DNA from: Agelas oroides
Taxonomy: Eukaryota; Porifera; Demospongiae; Agelasida; Agelasidae
Reading direction: 5' to 3'
Assembly (NCBI GenBank): GCA_949130485.1
Contig: OX422185.1
Location: forward strand, 11,935,118 to 11,999,117
Length of the DNA: 64,000 nucleotides
In this document: positions 28,601-40,411 of the stretch, one piece after another
How positions within the stretch are numbered: position 1 is the first letter of the stretch
Layout: the number at the start of each line of letters is the position of its first letter
The notes under the pieces: model-generated
Databases searched by the model: none
What the model saw: the letters and a program-made list of their open reading frames with translations, nothing else
What the model was told of the DNA's origin: nothing
Position numbers and translations under genes: made by a program

Positions 28601-30780
28601 ACACTACATGACTCTACTACATTCTACCATGATTCTACTTGATTCTACTACACTCTACGATGCCTCTACTCGTCTCTACTTGACTCTACTACACTATATC
28701 ATTGCTAGACCTGGCTCTACTTGTCTCTACAACACTGTACCTTGGCTCTACTACATCCTACCACGGATCCACGTGACTCTACTTGACTCTACTACACTCT
28801 ACCATGGCTCTACCTGGTTCTACTAAATTCTACCATGGCTCTACTTGACTCTACATGACTCTACTACATTCTACCATGGCTCTATTTGACCCAACTTGAC
28901 TCTACTACATTCTGCCATGGCTCTACTTGACTCTACTTGACTGTACTACACTCTACCTTGGCTCTACTACATTCTACCATGGCTCCACGTGACTCTACTT
29001 GACTCTGCTACATTCTACCATGGCTCTACTTGGTTCTACATGACTCTACTACATGCAACGTGGATCTACTTGACTCTACTACACTCTCCCATGGCTCTAC
29101 TCCATTGTACCATAGCTCTACTTGACACTACATGACTCTACTACATTCTACCATGGCTCTACTTGACTCTACTACACTCTACCATGGCTCAACTTGGCTC
29201 TACTTGAGACCACTACACTCTACCTTGGCTCTCCTTGGCTCTACTTGACTCTACTGCACTCTACCATGGCTCTATTCCATCGTATATCATGCCTCTACTT
29301 CACACTACATGACTCTACTACATTCTACCATGGCTCTACTTGACTCTATTTGACTCTACTACACTCTACCATGGCTCTACTTGGCTCTACTTGAGTCCAC
29401 TACACCCTACCTTGGCTCAACTCGGCTCTACGTGACTCTACTACACTCTACCATGGCTGTACTTGGATCTACTTGACACTACTACACTCTGCTATGTCTC
29501 TACTACATTCTACCATAGCACCACGTGACTCTACGTGACTCTACTGCATTCTACCATAGCTCTACTTGACTCTGTATGCCTCTACTACATTCTACCATGG
29601 CTCTACTACATTCTACCATGGCTCTACTTGACACTACATGATTCTACTAAATGCTACCATGCCTCTTCTTGACTCTACTTGACTCTTCTACACTCTACCA
29701 TTGCTCTACTTGGTTCTATAACACTCTACCATAGCTCTACTTGGCTCTACTTGACTATACTACACTCTACCATGGCTCTACTCATCTCTACTTTATTGTA
29801 CTACACTCTACCACGTCTCTACTACATTCTACCATGGCACCGCGTGACTCTACTTGACTCTACTACATTCTACGATGGCTCTACTTGACTCTGTATACCT
29901 CTACTTCATGCTACCATGGCTCTACTTGACTCTACTTCACTGTACTACACTGTTCCTTGGCTCTACTACATTCTACCATGGCTCCACGTGACTCTACTTG
30001 ACTGTACTGCATTCTACCATGGCTCTACCTGGCTCTACTGCATTCTACCATGGCACTACTTTGCTGTACATGATTCTACTATATGCTACCGTGGCTCTAC
30101 GTGGCTCTACCTGAATCTACTCCACTCTACCATGGCTCTACTCCATAGTACCATGTGTCTACTTGACACTACATGACTCTACTACATTGTACCATGGCTC
30201 TACTTGGCTCTACTTGACTCTACTGCACTCTACCATGGCTCTACTTGGTCTACTTGACTCTACTACATTCTAGGATGGCTCTACTTGTCTCTACTTGACT
30301 CTACTACATTCTGCCATGGCTCTACTTGACTCTACTTGTCTGCTACACTCTACCTTGGCGCTACTACATCCTACCATGGATCCACGTGACTCTACTTGAC
30401 TCTACTACTCTCTACCATGGCTCTACCTGGCTCTACTACATTCTACCATGGCTATACTTGACTCTACATGACTCTACTACATTCTACCATGGCTCTATTT
30501 GACTCTACTTGACTCTACTACACTCTACCATGGCTCTACTTGGCTCTACTTGAATCCACTACACTCTACCTTGCCTCTACTTGGCTCTACTTGACTCTAC
30601 TACACTCTACCATGGCTCTACTCCATTGTATATCATGGCTCTACTTCACACTACATGACTCTACTACATTCTACCATGGCTCTACTTGGCTCTACTACAC
30701 TCTACCATGGCTCAACTTGGCTCTACTTGACTCTACTACACTCTACCGTGGCTCTACTCCATTGTACCATGGCTCTACTT
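28601..30780 (+). repeat. Satellite block, copy A of a 9-kb-spaced duplication
   Basis: Matches 37455-39570. The offset is about 8856 at 28608 and 9011 at 29916, because copy A lacks about 155 bp of units near 29600 that copy B has at about 38463-38620. Rare shared variants include TATAACACTC, CTCTGCTATGTC and TTCTAGGATGGC. No gene is seen. Confidence 0.82.
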
Positions 30781-33600
30781 GACACTACATGATTCTACTG
30801 AATTCTAACATGGCTCTTCTTGAGTCTACTTGACTCTCCTACACTCTACCATTGCTCTACTTTGCTCTACTACACTCTACCATGGCTCTACTTGGCTCTA
30901 CTTGACTCTACTACACTCTACCATGGCAGTACTTGGCTCTACTTGACTCTACTACACTCTACCATGTCTCTACTACATTTTACCATGGCTCCACGTGACT
31001 CTACATGACTCTACTACATTCTACCATAGCTCTACTTGACTCTGTATGCCTCTCCTACACTCTACCATTACTCTTCTTGACTCTACTTGACTCTCCTACA
31101 CACTCCCATTGCTCTACTTGGCTCTACTTGGCTCTGCTACACTGTACCATAGCTCTACGTGGCTCTACTTGACTCTACTACACTCTACCATGGCTCTACT
31201 CCATTGCATATAATCTCTCTACTTCACACTACATGACTCTACTACATTCTACCATGGCTCTACTTGACTCTACTACACTCTAACATGGCTCAACTTGGCT
31301 CTAGTTGGCTCTACTACACTCTACCGTGGCTCTACTCCATTGTACCATTGCTCTACTTGACACTACATGATTCTACTGAATTCTACCATGGCTCTCCTTG
31401 ACTACTTGATTTAACTACACTCTATCATTGCTCTACTTGGCTCTACTGCACTCTATCATGGCTCTACTTGACTCTACATGACTCTGCTACACTCTACCAT
31501 GGCTCTACTTGGCTCTACTTGACTCTACTACACTCTACCATGTCTCTACTACATTCTACCATGGCTCCACGTGAGTCTACGTCACTATACTGCATTCTAC
31601 CATAGCTCTACTTGACTCTGTATGCCTCTACCACATTCTACTATTGCTCTACTTGACTCTACTTGACTCTACTACATTCTGCCATGGCTCTACATGACTC
31701 TACTTGACAGTACTACACTCCATCTTTGCTCTACTACATTCTACCATGGCTCCACGTGACTCTACTTGACTCTCCTGCATTGTACCATGGCTCTACCTGT
31801 CTCTACTACATTCTACCAAGGCTCTACTTCACACTACTACACTCTACGATGGCTCTACTTTGCTCTACTTGACTCTACTACACTATTTCATTGCTAGACC
31901 TGGCTCTACTTGTCTCTACTACATTCTCCCATGGCTCCACGTGACTCTACTTGACTCTACTACACTATTTCATTGCTATAGACCTGGCTCTACTTGTCTC
32001 TACTACATTCTCCCATGGCTCCACGTGACTCTACGTGACTCTACTGCATTCTACCATAGCTCTACTTGACTCTGTATGCCTCTACTACATTCTACCATGG
32101 CTCTACTTGATTCTACTTGACTCTACTACATTCTGCCATGGCTCTAGTTGACTCTACTTGACTGCACTACACTCTACCATGTCTCTACTACATTCTAACA
32201 ATGCTCCATGTGACTCTACTTGACTCTACTACACACTACCATGGCTCTACCTTGCTCTACTACATTCTACCATGGCTCTACTTGACACTACATGATTCTA
32301 CTAAATGCTACCATGCCTCTTCTTGACTCTTCTTGACTCTTCTACACTCTACCATTTCTCTACTTGGCTGTACTACAACCTACCATAGCTCTACTTGGCT
32401 CTACTCGACTCTACTAGACTCTACCATGGCTCTACTCGTCTCTACTTGACTGTACTACACTCTAACATGTCTCTACTACATTCTACCATGGCACCACATG
32501 ACTCTACTTGACTCTACTACATTCTACAATAGCTCTACTTGAGTCTGTATACCTCTACTTCATGCTACCAAGGCTCTACTTGACTCTACTTCACTGTACT
32601 ACACTCTACCTTGGCTCTACTACATTCTAACATGGCTCCACGTGACTCTACTTCACTGTACTGCATTCTTCCATGGCTCTACCTGACTCTACTGCATTCT
32701 CCCATGGCTCTACTTGGCTCTACATGACTCAACTACATGCTAACGTGGCTCTACGTGGCTCTACCTGAATCTACTGCACTCTACCATGGCTCTACTCCAT
32801 AGTACCATGTGTCTACTTGACACTACATGACTCTACTACATTCTACCATGGCTCTGTTTGGCTCTACTTGACTCTACTACACTCTACCATGGCTCTACTT
32901 GGCTCTCCTTGACTCTACTACATTCTACGATGGCTCTACTTGACTCTACGTGACTCTACTACATTCTGCCATGGCTCTACTTGACTCTACTTGTCTGCTA
33001 CATTCTACCTTGGCGCTAATACATACTACCATGGATCCACGTGACTCTACTTGACTCTACTACACTCTACCATGGCTCTACCTCGCTCTACTACATTGTA
33101 CCATGGCTCTACTTTGCTCTTCTTGAGTCCACTACACTCTACCTTGGCTCTACTTGGCTCTACTTGGCTCTACTACACTCTACCATGGCTCTACTTGACT
33201 CTACTTTGCTCTACTAAATTCTAACATGGCTCTACTTCACTCTACATGACTCTACTACATTCTACCATGGCTCTACTTGGCTCTACTTGACTCTACTTCT
33301 CTCTACCATAGCTCTACATGGCTCTATTTGACTCTACTACACTCTACCATGGTTCTACTTGGCAATAGTTGACTCTACTACACCCTACCATGGCTCTAAT
33401 GGACTCTACTTGACTCTCCTACATTCTGCCATGGCTCTACTTGACTCTACTTGACTCTACTACACTCTACCATGGCTCTACCTGGTTCTACTACATTCTA
33501 CCATGGCTCTACTTGACTCTACATGACTCTACTACATTCTACCATGGCTCTACTTGACTCTACTTGACTCTACTTCACTCTACCATGGCTCTACTTGGCT
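30781..33600 (+). repeat. Satellite array, copy A of a 12.3-kb-spaced duplication in its first part
   Basis: 30800-31860 is colinear with 43125-44190 at about 12325 bp. Near 31860-32040 there is a private 82-bp tandem duplication of the GCTAGACC marker block. 32100-33000 resembles 21300-22060. No gene is seen. Confidence 0.85.
31860..32040 (+). repeat. 82-bp local duplication of the TTGCTAGACC marker
   Basis: The marker block runs CACTATTTCATTGCTAGACC at 31881-31900 and recurs 82 bp later as TTGCTATAGACC, with a 2-bp TA insertion in the second copy. 82 bp is exactly two 41-bp units. Confidence 0.85.
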
Positions 33601-36330
33601 CTACTTGAGTCCACTACACACTAGCTTGGCTCTACTTGGCTCTGCGTGACTGTACTACACTCTACCATGGCTCTACTTGGCTCTACTTGACTGTACTACA
33701 CTCTACAATGTCTCTACGTCATTCTACCATAGCTCTACTGGACTCTGTATGCCTCTACTACATATTACCATTGCTCTACGTGACTCTACTTCACTCTCCT
33801 ACATTCTCCCATGGCTCTACTTGACTCTACTTGACAGTACTACACTCTACCTTTGCTCTACTACATTCTACCATAGCTCCACGTGACTCTACTTGACACT
33901 ACTGCATTCTACCATGGCTCTACCTTGCTCTACTACATTCGACCATTGCTCTACTTGGTTCTACATGACTCTACTACATGCAACCGTAGCTCTACTTAAC
34001 TCTACTACACTCTACCATTGCTCTACTCCGTTGTACCATGGCTCTACTTGACACTACATGATTCTATTACATTCTACCATGGCTCTACTTCACTCTACTA
34101 CACTCTACGATGGCTCTACTTTGCTCTACTTGACTCTACTACACCATTTCATTGCTAGACCTGGCTCTACTTTTCTCTACTACACTCTACCTTAGCTCTA
34201 CTACATCCTACCATGGATCCACGTGACTCTACTTGACTCTCCTACACTCTACCATGGCTCTACCTGGCTCTACTACATTCTACCATGCATGGCTCTACTT
34301 TGCTCTACTTGAGTCCACTACACTCTACCTTGGCTCTACTTGGCTCTACTTTACTCTACTACATTCTACCACGGCTCTACTTGGTTGTACATGACTCTAC
34401 TACATGCAACCGTGGCTCTACTTGACTCTACTACACTCTCCCATGACTCTACTCCATTCTACCATAGCTCTACTTGACACTACATGACTCTACTACATTC
34501 TACCATGGCTCTACTTGACTCTACTACACTCTACCATAGCTCTACTTGGCTCTACCTGAGTCCACTACACCCTACCTTGGCTCAACTCTGCTCTACGTGA
34601 CTCCACTACACTCTACCATGGCTGTACTTGGATCTACTTGACTCTACTACACTCTACCATGTCTCTACTGCATTCTACCATGGCTCCACCTGACTCTACG
34701 TGACTCTACGTGACTCTACTGCATTCTACCATAGCTCTACTTGACTCTGTATGCCTCTACTACATTCTACCATGGCTCTACTTAACTCTACTTGACTCTA
34801 CTACATTCTGCCATGGCTCTACTTGACTCTACTTGACTGTACTACACTCTACCATGGTTCTACTACATTCTAACAATGCTCCATGTGACCCTACTTGACT
34901 CTACTACGCACTACCATGGCTCTACCTTGCTCTACTACATTCTACCATGGCTCTACTTGACACTACATGATTCTACTAAATGCTACCATGCCTCTTCTTG
35001 ACTCTACTTGACTCTTCTACACTCTACCATTGCTCTACTTGGCTGTACTACACTCTACCATAGCTCTACTTGGCTCTACTTGACCCTACTACACTCTACC
35101 ATGGCTCTTCTCGTCTCTACTTGACTGTACTACACTCTACCATGTCTCTACTACATTCTACTATGGCACCACGTGACTCTACTTGATTCTATTACATTCT
35201 ATGATAGCTCTACTTGACTCTGTATACCTCTACTACATGCTACAATGGCTCTACTTGATACTACTTCACTGTACTACACTCTACCTTGGCTCTACTACAT
35301 TCTACCATGGCTCCACGTGACTCTAAGTGACTGTAGTGCATTCTACCATGGCTCTACCTGACTCTACTGCATTCTACCATGGTTCTACTTGGCTCTACAT
35401 GACTCTACTACATGCTAACGTGGCTCTACGTGGCTCTACCTGAATCTACTGCACTCTACCATGGCTCTACTCCATAGTACCATGTGTCTACTTCACACTA
35501 CATGACTCTACTACATTCTACCATGGCTCTACTTGGCTCTACTTGACTCTACTACACTCTACCATGGCTCTATTTGGGTCTACTTGACTCTACTACATTC
35601 TACGATGGCTCTACTTCACTCTACTTGATTTTCTACTACATTCTGCCATGGCTCTACTTGACTCTACTTGTCTGCTACACTCTACCTTGGCGCTACTACA
35701 TCCTACCACGGATCCACGTGACTCTACTTGATTCTACTACACTCTACCATGGCTCTACCTGGGTCTACTACATTCTACCATGCATGGCTCTACTTTGCTC
35801 TACTTAAGTCCCCTACACTCTACCTTGCCTCTACTTGGCTCTACTTGGCTCTACTACACTCTACCATGGCTCTACTCCATTGTATATCATTGCTCTACTT
35901 CACACTACATGACTCTGCTACATTCTACCTTGGCTCTACTTGCCTCTACTACACTCTACCATGGCTGAACTTGGCTCTACTTGACTCTACTACACTCTAC
36001 CATCGCTCTACTCCATTGTATATTATGGCTCTACTTCACACTACATGACTCTCCTACACTCTACCATGGCTCTACTTGACTGTACCTTGCTCTACTACAT
36101 TCTACCATGGCTCTACTTGACTGTACATGACTCTACTACATTCTACCATGGCTGTACTTGGCTCTACTTGACTCTACTACACTCTACCATAGCTCTACTT
36201 GGCTCTATTTGACTATACTACACTCTTCCTTGGCTCTACTTACTTGACTCATTCTACCATAGTTCTACTTGTCTCTATATGACTCTACTGCATTCTTCCA
36301 TAGCTCTACTTGACTCTGTATGCCTCTACT
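33601..36330 (+). repeat. Satellite block, copy A of an 11-kb-spaced duplication
   Basis: Colinear with about 44570-47290: 35728 and 46689 align at 10961, and the region near 34441 with 45417 at about 10976. 34441-34570 is an intact, unfilled version of the sequence interrupted by the MITE at 48438. No gene is seen. Confidence 0.82.
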
Positions 36331-37765
36331 ACATTCTACCATAGCTCGTCTTGACTCTACTTGACTCTCCTACATTCTCCCATTGCTCTACTTGGCTCTA
36401 CTTGGCTCCAATACACTCTACCATAGCTCTACTTGGTAATACTTGACTCTATTACACTCTACCATAGCTATACTTGAGTCTACTTGACTCTACTACATTC
36501 TGCCATGGCTCTACTTGACTCTACTTGACTGTACTACACTCTACCATGGCTCTACTTGGCTCTACTTCACTCTACTACACTCTACCATGTCTCTACTACA
36601 TTCTACCATGGCTCCACGTGACTCTACCTGACTCTACTGCATTCTACCATAGCTCTACTTGACTCTGTATGCCTCTACTACATTCTACCATTGCTCTACT
36701 TGAATCTACTTGACTCTACTACATTCTGCCATGGCTCTACTTGACTCTATTTGACAGTACTACACTCTACCTTTGCTCTACTACATTCTACCATGGCTCC
36801 ACGTGACTCTACTTGACTCTCCTGCATTCTACCATGGCTCTACCTTGCTCTACTACATTCTACCATGGCTCTACTTGGTTCTACGTGACTCTACTACATG
36901 CAACCGTGGCTCTACTTGACTCTACTACACTCTACCATTGCTCTACTCCATTGTACCATGACTCTACTTGACATTACATGATTCTATTACATTCTACCAT
37001 GGCTCTACTTCACTCTACTACACTCTACGATGGCTCTACTTTGCTCTACTTGACTCTAGTACACTATTTCATTGCTAGACCTGGCTCTACTTGTCTCTAC
37101 TACACTCTACCTTAGCTCTACTACATCCTACCATGGATCCACGTGACTCTACTTGACTCTCCTATACTCTACCATGGCTCTACTTTACTCTACTACATTC
37201 TACCATGGCTCTACTTGGTTCTACATGACTCTACTACATGCAACCGTGGCTCTACGTGACTCTACTACACTCTCCCATGGCTCTACTCCATTCTACCATA
37301 GCTATACTTGACACTACATGACTCTACTACATTCTACCATGGCTCTACTTGACTCTACTTGACTCTACTCCATTCTGCCATGGCTCTACTTGACTCTACT
37401 TGACTGTACTACACTCTACCTTGGCTCTACTCCATTGTACCATGGCTCTACTTGACACTATACATGTCTCTACTACATTCTACCATGATTGTACTTGATT
37501 CTACTACACTCTACGATGCCTCTACTCGGCTCTACTTGACTCTACTACACTATATCATTGCTAGACCTGGCTCTACTTGTCTCTACAACACTGTACTTTG
37601 GCTCTACTACATCCTACCACGGATCCACGTGACTCTACTTGACTGTACTACACTCTACCATGGCTCTACCTGGTTCTACTACATTCTACCATGGCTCTAC
37701 TTGACTCTACATGACTCTACTACATTCTACCATGGCTCTATTTGACCCTACTTGACTCTACTACA
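36331..37765 (+). repeat. Satellite array, mixed blocks
   Basis: Same 31/41-bp units. 36934-37284 is the source-like copy of 40540-40890 (offset 3606), to the right of the 812-bp transposon. Two GCTAGACC markers lie only about 480 bp apart (37076 and 37560), so this is a rearranged higher-order unit. No gene is seen. Confidence 0.88.
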
Positions 37766-39660
37766 TTCTGCCATGGCTCTACTTGACTCTACATGACTGT
37801 ACTTCACTCTACCTTGGCTCTACTACATTCTACCATGGCTCCACGTGACTCTACTTGACTCTGCTAAATTCTACCATGGCTCTAAATGGTTCTACATGAC
37901 TCTATTACATGCAACCATGGATCTACTTGACTCTACTACACTCTCCCATGGCTCTACTCCATTGTACCATAGCTCTACTTGACACTACATGACTCTACTA
38001 CATTCTACCATGGCTCTACTTGACTCTACTACACTCTACCATGGCTCTACTTGGCTCTACTTGAGTCCACTACACTCTACCTTGGCTCTCCTTGGCTCTA
38101 CTTGACTCTACTGCACTCTACCATGGCTCTACTCCATTGTATATCATGCCTCTACTTCACACTACATGACTCTACTACATTCTACCATGGCTCTACTTGA
38201 CTCTACTTGACTCTACTACACTCTACCATGGCTCTACTTGGCTCTACTTGAGTCCACTACACCCTACCTTGGCTCAACTCGGCTCTACGTGACTCTACTA
38301 CACTCTACCATGGCTGTACTTGGATCTACTTGACACTACTACACTCTGCTATGTCTCTACTACATTCTACCATGGCACCACGTGACTCTACGTGACTCTA
38401 CTGCATTCTACCATAGCTCTACTTGACTCTGTATGCCTCTACTACATTCTACCATGGCTTTACTTGACTCTACTTGACTCTACTACATTCTGCCATGGCT
38501 CTACTTGACTCTACTTGACTGTACTACACTCTACCATGACTCTACTACATTCTAACAATGCTCCATGTGACTCTACTTGACTCTAGTACACACTACCATG
38601 GCTATACCTTGCTCTACTACTTTCTACCATGGCTCTACTTGACACTGCATGATTCTACTAAATGCTACCATGCCTCTTCTTGACTCTACTTGACTCTTTT
38701 AAACTCTACCATTGCTCTACTTGGTTCTATAACACTCTACCATAGCTCTACATGGCTCTACTTGACTCTACTACACTCTACCATGGCTCTACTCATCTCT
38801 ACTTGACTGTACTACACTCTACCATGTCTCTACTACATTGTACCATGGCACCGCATGACTCTACTTGACTCTACTACATTCTACGATGGCTCTACTTGAC
38901 TCTGTATACCTCTACTTCATGCTACCATGGCTCTACTTGACTCTACTTCACTGTACTACACTCATCCTTGGCTCTACTACATTCTACGATGGCTCCACGT
39001 GACTCTACTTGACTGTACTGCATTCTACCATGGCTCTACCTGGCTCTACTGCATTCTACCATGGCACTACTTGGCTGTACATGACTCTACTACATGCTAC
39101 CGTGGCTCTACGTGGCTCTACCTGAATCTACTCCACTCTACCATGGCTCTACTCCATAGTACCATGTGTCTACTTGACACTACATGACTCTACTACATTG
39201 TACCATGGCTCTACTTGGCTCTACTTGACTCTACTGCACTCTACCATGGCTCTACTTGGTCTACTTGACTCTACTACATTCTAGGATGGCTCTACTTGTC
39301 TCTACTTGACTCTACTACATTCTGCCATGGCTCTACTTGACTCTACTTGTCTGCTACACTCTACCTTGGCGCTACTACATCCTACCATGGATCCACGTGA
39401 CTCTACTTGACTCTACTACACTCTACCATGGCTCTACCTGGCTCTACTACATTCTACCATGGCTATACTTGACTCTACATGACTCTACTACATTCTACCA
39501 TGGCTCTACTTGGCTCTACTTGAATCCACTACACTCTACCTTGCCTCTACTTGGCTCTACTTGACTCTACTACACTCTACCATGGCTCTACTCCATTGTA
39601 TATCATGGCTCTACTTCACACTACATGACTCTACTACATTCTACCATGGCTCTACTTGAC
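37766..39660 (+). repeat. Satellite block, copy A of the 3355-bp-spaced duplication
   Basis: Matches 41121-43015 at a constant offset of 3355 bp with only point differences seen (for example CTAAATGG against CTACATGG, and CTCATCC against CTCTTCC). The block ends at the left edge of the 812-bp transposon. No gene is seen. Confidence 0.88.
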
Positions 39661-39666
39661 TCTACT

Positions 39667-39668
39667 TA
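39667..39668. other. TA target-site duplication, left side of 812-bp element
   Basis: The satellite reads CTCTACTTA immediately before the terminal repeat, which starts GCCTCG. The matching TA is at 40481-40482. A TA dinucleotide is the simplest reading of the duplication, since both termini are then perfectly symmetric. Confidence 0.7.
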
Positions 39669-39737
39669 GCCTCGTACCCAGGCCGCTCGAAAAATAAAAA
39701 AAAACGGCCTGGTATCCACTGTTTGCGCACGTGCGGC
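39669..39737 (+). repeat. Left terminal inverted repeat, 69 bp
   Basis: Perfect reverse complement of 40412-40480 over 69 bases by direct comparison; the next inner base differs. It begins GCCTCGTACCCAGG. Within it, CCAGGCCG (39678-39685) and CGGCCTGG (39705-39712) form an inverted pair around an A-rich spacer with runs of five and nine A. The inner end holds the palindrome CGCACGTGCG (39726-39735), which contains a CACGTG E-box. Confidence 0.95.
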
Positions 39738-39840
39738 GGTTACGGTACACTTCCGTAAAATTGTACGGTTTTTACGTAGCCATTCACGTGACCATATCCG
39801 GACAAAGAATGCAATGTAGTATACGTACCCACGTGTTATT
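39738..39840 (+). promoter_or_regulatory. Possible promoter / leader of the ZAD fragment with subterminal inverted repeats
   Basis: This stretch lies between the left terminal repeat and the first ATG. It contains CGTAAAA (39754-39760) and TTTTACG (39770-39776) as an inverted pair, with CCGTA/TACGG (39753-39757 and 39764-39768) overlapping it. CACGTG E-boxes lie at 39785-39790 and 39830-39835, a third being inside the terminal repeat. No TATA box is evident. A promoter role is inferred from position only; the inverted pairs could equally be transposase-binding sites. Confidence 0.3.
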
Positions 39841-40221
39841 ATGTTTACTCGCGTTCGATCGCCGGACATGGCTATTCTTTGTAGACTCTGTCTTTGCGAA
39901 TTGGCTTCCAAGCGAGCCGTCGCTCTCTTCAGCGAAGTGGGGCTGCAGCAGAACTGGCCTTCTCGTCTGCGCGAGCTGCTTCGCGTGCCTGTTTCCATTG
40001 AAGATGGACTATCCCAACATATCTGTCGCTCCTGTTCGGGTAAAGTGGAGACGGTCGAGCGCAAGCTTCAGGCCCTACGGCAGCAAGCTCGGGAGAGCAT
40101 TGAAAAGATCATGCAGGCTTCTAGCAGAAACACACCGACTTACCGAAACCGGTGGGGATCCACAAGAAAACGTCTTTCTCTTCGTATATGTAACGTACAG
40201 CCTCCAATTGTAGGGGCTTGA
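39841..40221 (+). CDS. ZAD-like zinc-binding domain protein, N-terminal fragment
   Basis: Open frame of 126 residues. Cys14, Cys17, Cys62 and Cys65 form a CX2C-X44-CX2C pattern, with the CRLC opening, a hydrophobic LFSE segment, a VPV-EDGL stretch and the HICRSC second pair. That is the layout of the ZAD (zinc-finger-associated) treble-clef domain, which mediates dimerisation and DNA-linked functions at the N terminus of C2H2 zinc-finger and transposon proteins. Residues about 66-92 look helical and charged (VETVERKLQALRQQARESI). The frame could start at Met1 (39841) or at Met10 (39868), just before the domain. After about residue 92 the frame runs antisense through the helicase fragment, so residues 93-126 are probably not genuine and the real gene is cut there. 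No C2H2 fingers or transposase follow. The ZAD core is unbroken by stops. Family membership is inferred from pattern, without a search. Confidence 0.6.
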   Translation: MFTRVRSPDMAILCRLCLCELASKRAVALFSEVGLQQNWPSRLRELLRVPVSIEDGLSQHICRSCSGKVETVERKLQALRQQARESIEKIMQASSRNTPTYRNRWGSTRKRLSLRICNVQPPIVGA

Positions 40222-40300
40222 GAGTTAACTCCGGCCTTCCGATTCGCGAAAGTCCGTATGAAATAGAATCTTCAAACGCTTTCTCACTCGCTGCCATCAT
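40121..40300 (-). pseudogene. RecQ-like DNA helicase, N-terminal fragment ending after Walker A
   Basis: Read leftward from 40300, this gives a 59-residue frame starting MMAASEKAFED, with 16 further in-frame residues upstream to 40348 that look like leader. It contains LKPLQLEAVRYIYEEKDVF followed by IPTGFGKS, i.e. a Q-motif-like glutamine about 18 residues before a Walker A (motif I) loop with the lysine and serine that contact ATP. This order is typical of superfamily 2 RecQ-like helicases, which unwind DNA using ATP. The frame stops five residues past Walker A, at 40121. Motifs Ia, II (DEXH), III, IV, V and VI are absent, so no active helicase can be made. Its 3' end overlaps the antisense tail of the ZAD fragment. 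RecQ-like is inferred from motif style; another SF2 helicase is possible. Confidence 0.6.
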
Positions 40301-40411
40301 ACTGCCATCTTCGACGATACGGAAATGAAACGGGCGTATACGAAACAATTATACGAACGCATTTACAAACAAACGCGGATTAAACCGGATCCCCAGGTTT
40401 TTCTGGGGATG
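40301..40411 (-). promoter_or_regulatory. Possible leader of the helicase fragment, with a small hairpin
   Basis: Non-coding-looking stretch between the right terminal repeat and the helicase start. It contains a perfect 8-bp inverted repeat, ATCCCCAG (40389-40396) and CTGGGGAT (40403-40410), around a 6-base T-rich loop, directly against the inner edge of the terminal repeat. Its place mirrors the inverted pairs just inside the left terminal repeat. Promoter function is only inferred from position. Confidence 0.3.

Larger units (their letters stand above)
1..39668 (+). repeat. Decamer-based satellite array, left part
   Basis: Uninterrupted tandem repeat made of 10-bp blocks that start CTCTAC and end in TTGA, TTGG or TACA, plus an 11-bp block ending CATGG. 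Three or four blocks form 31-bp or 41-bp units that each end in CCATGG. The + strand is rich in C and T and poor in G: the typical 31-bp unit has 11 C, 10 T, 7 A and 3 G. Diverged marker blocks recur at kilobase spacing and reveal higher-order units. No gene, RNA or transposon is visible inside this stretch. The many short + strand frames rich in LLHSTMALLDS-type residues are translations of the repeat, not proteins with a family. The - strand is closed in all frames because each block reads GTAGAG and so carries TAG. Function is unknown; long satellites of this kind usually sit in heterochromatin, but nothing here identifies a centromere or telomere. Confidence 0.97.

Noticed and set aside
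39666..40064. 132-residue frame on the - strand and 160-residue frame on + overlapping the ZAD fragment
   Set aside because: Shadows in other frames; they run through the terminal repeat and lack any recognisable motif, while the 39841 frame has the cysteine pattern.
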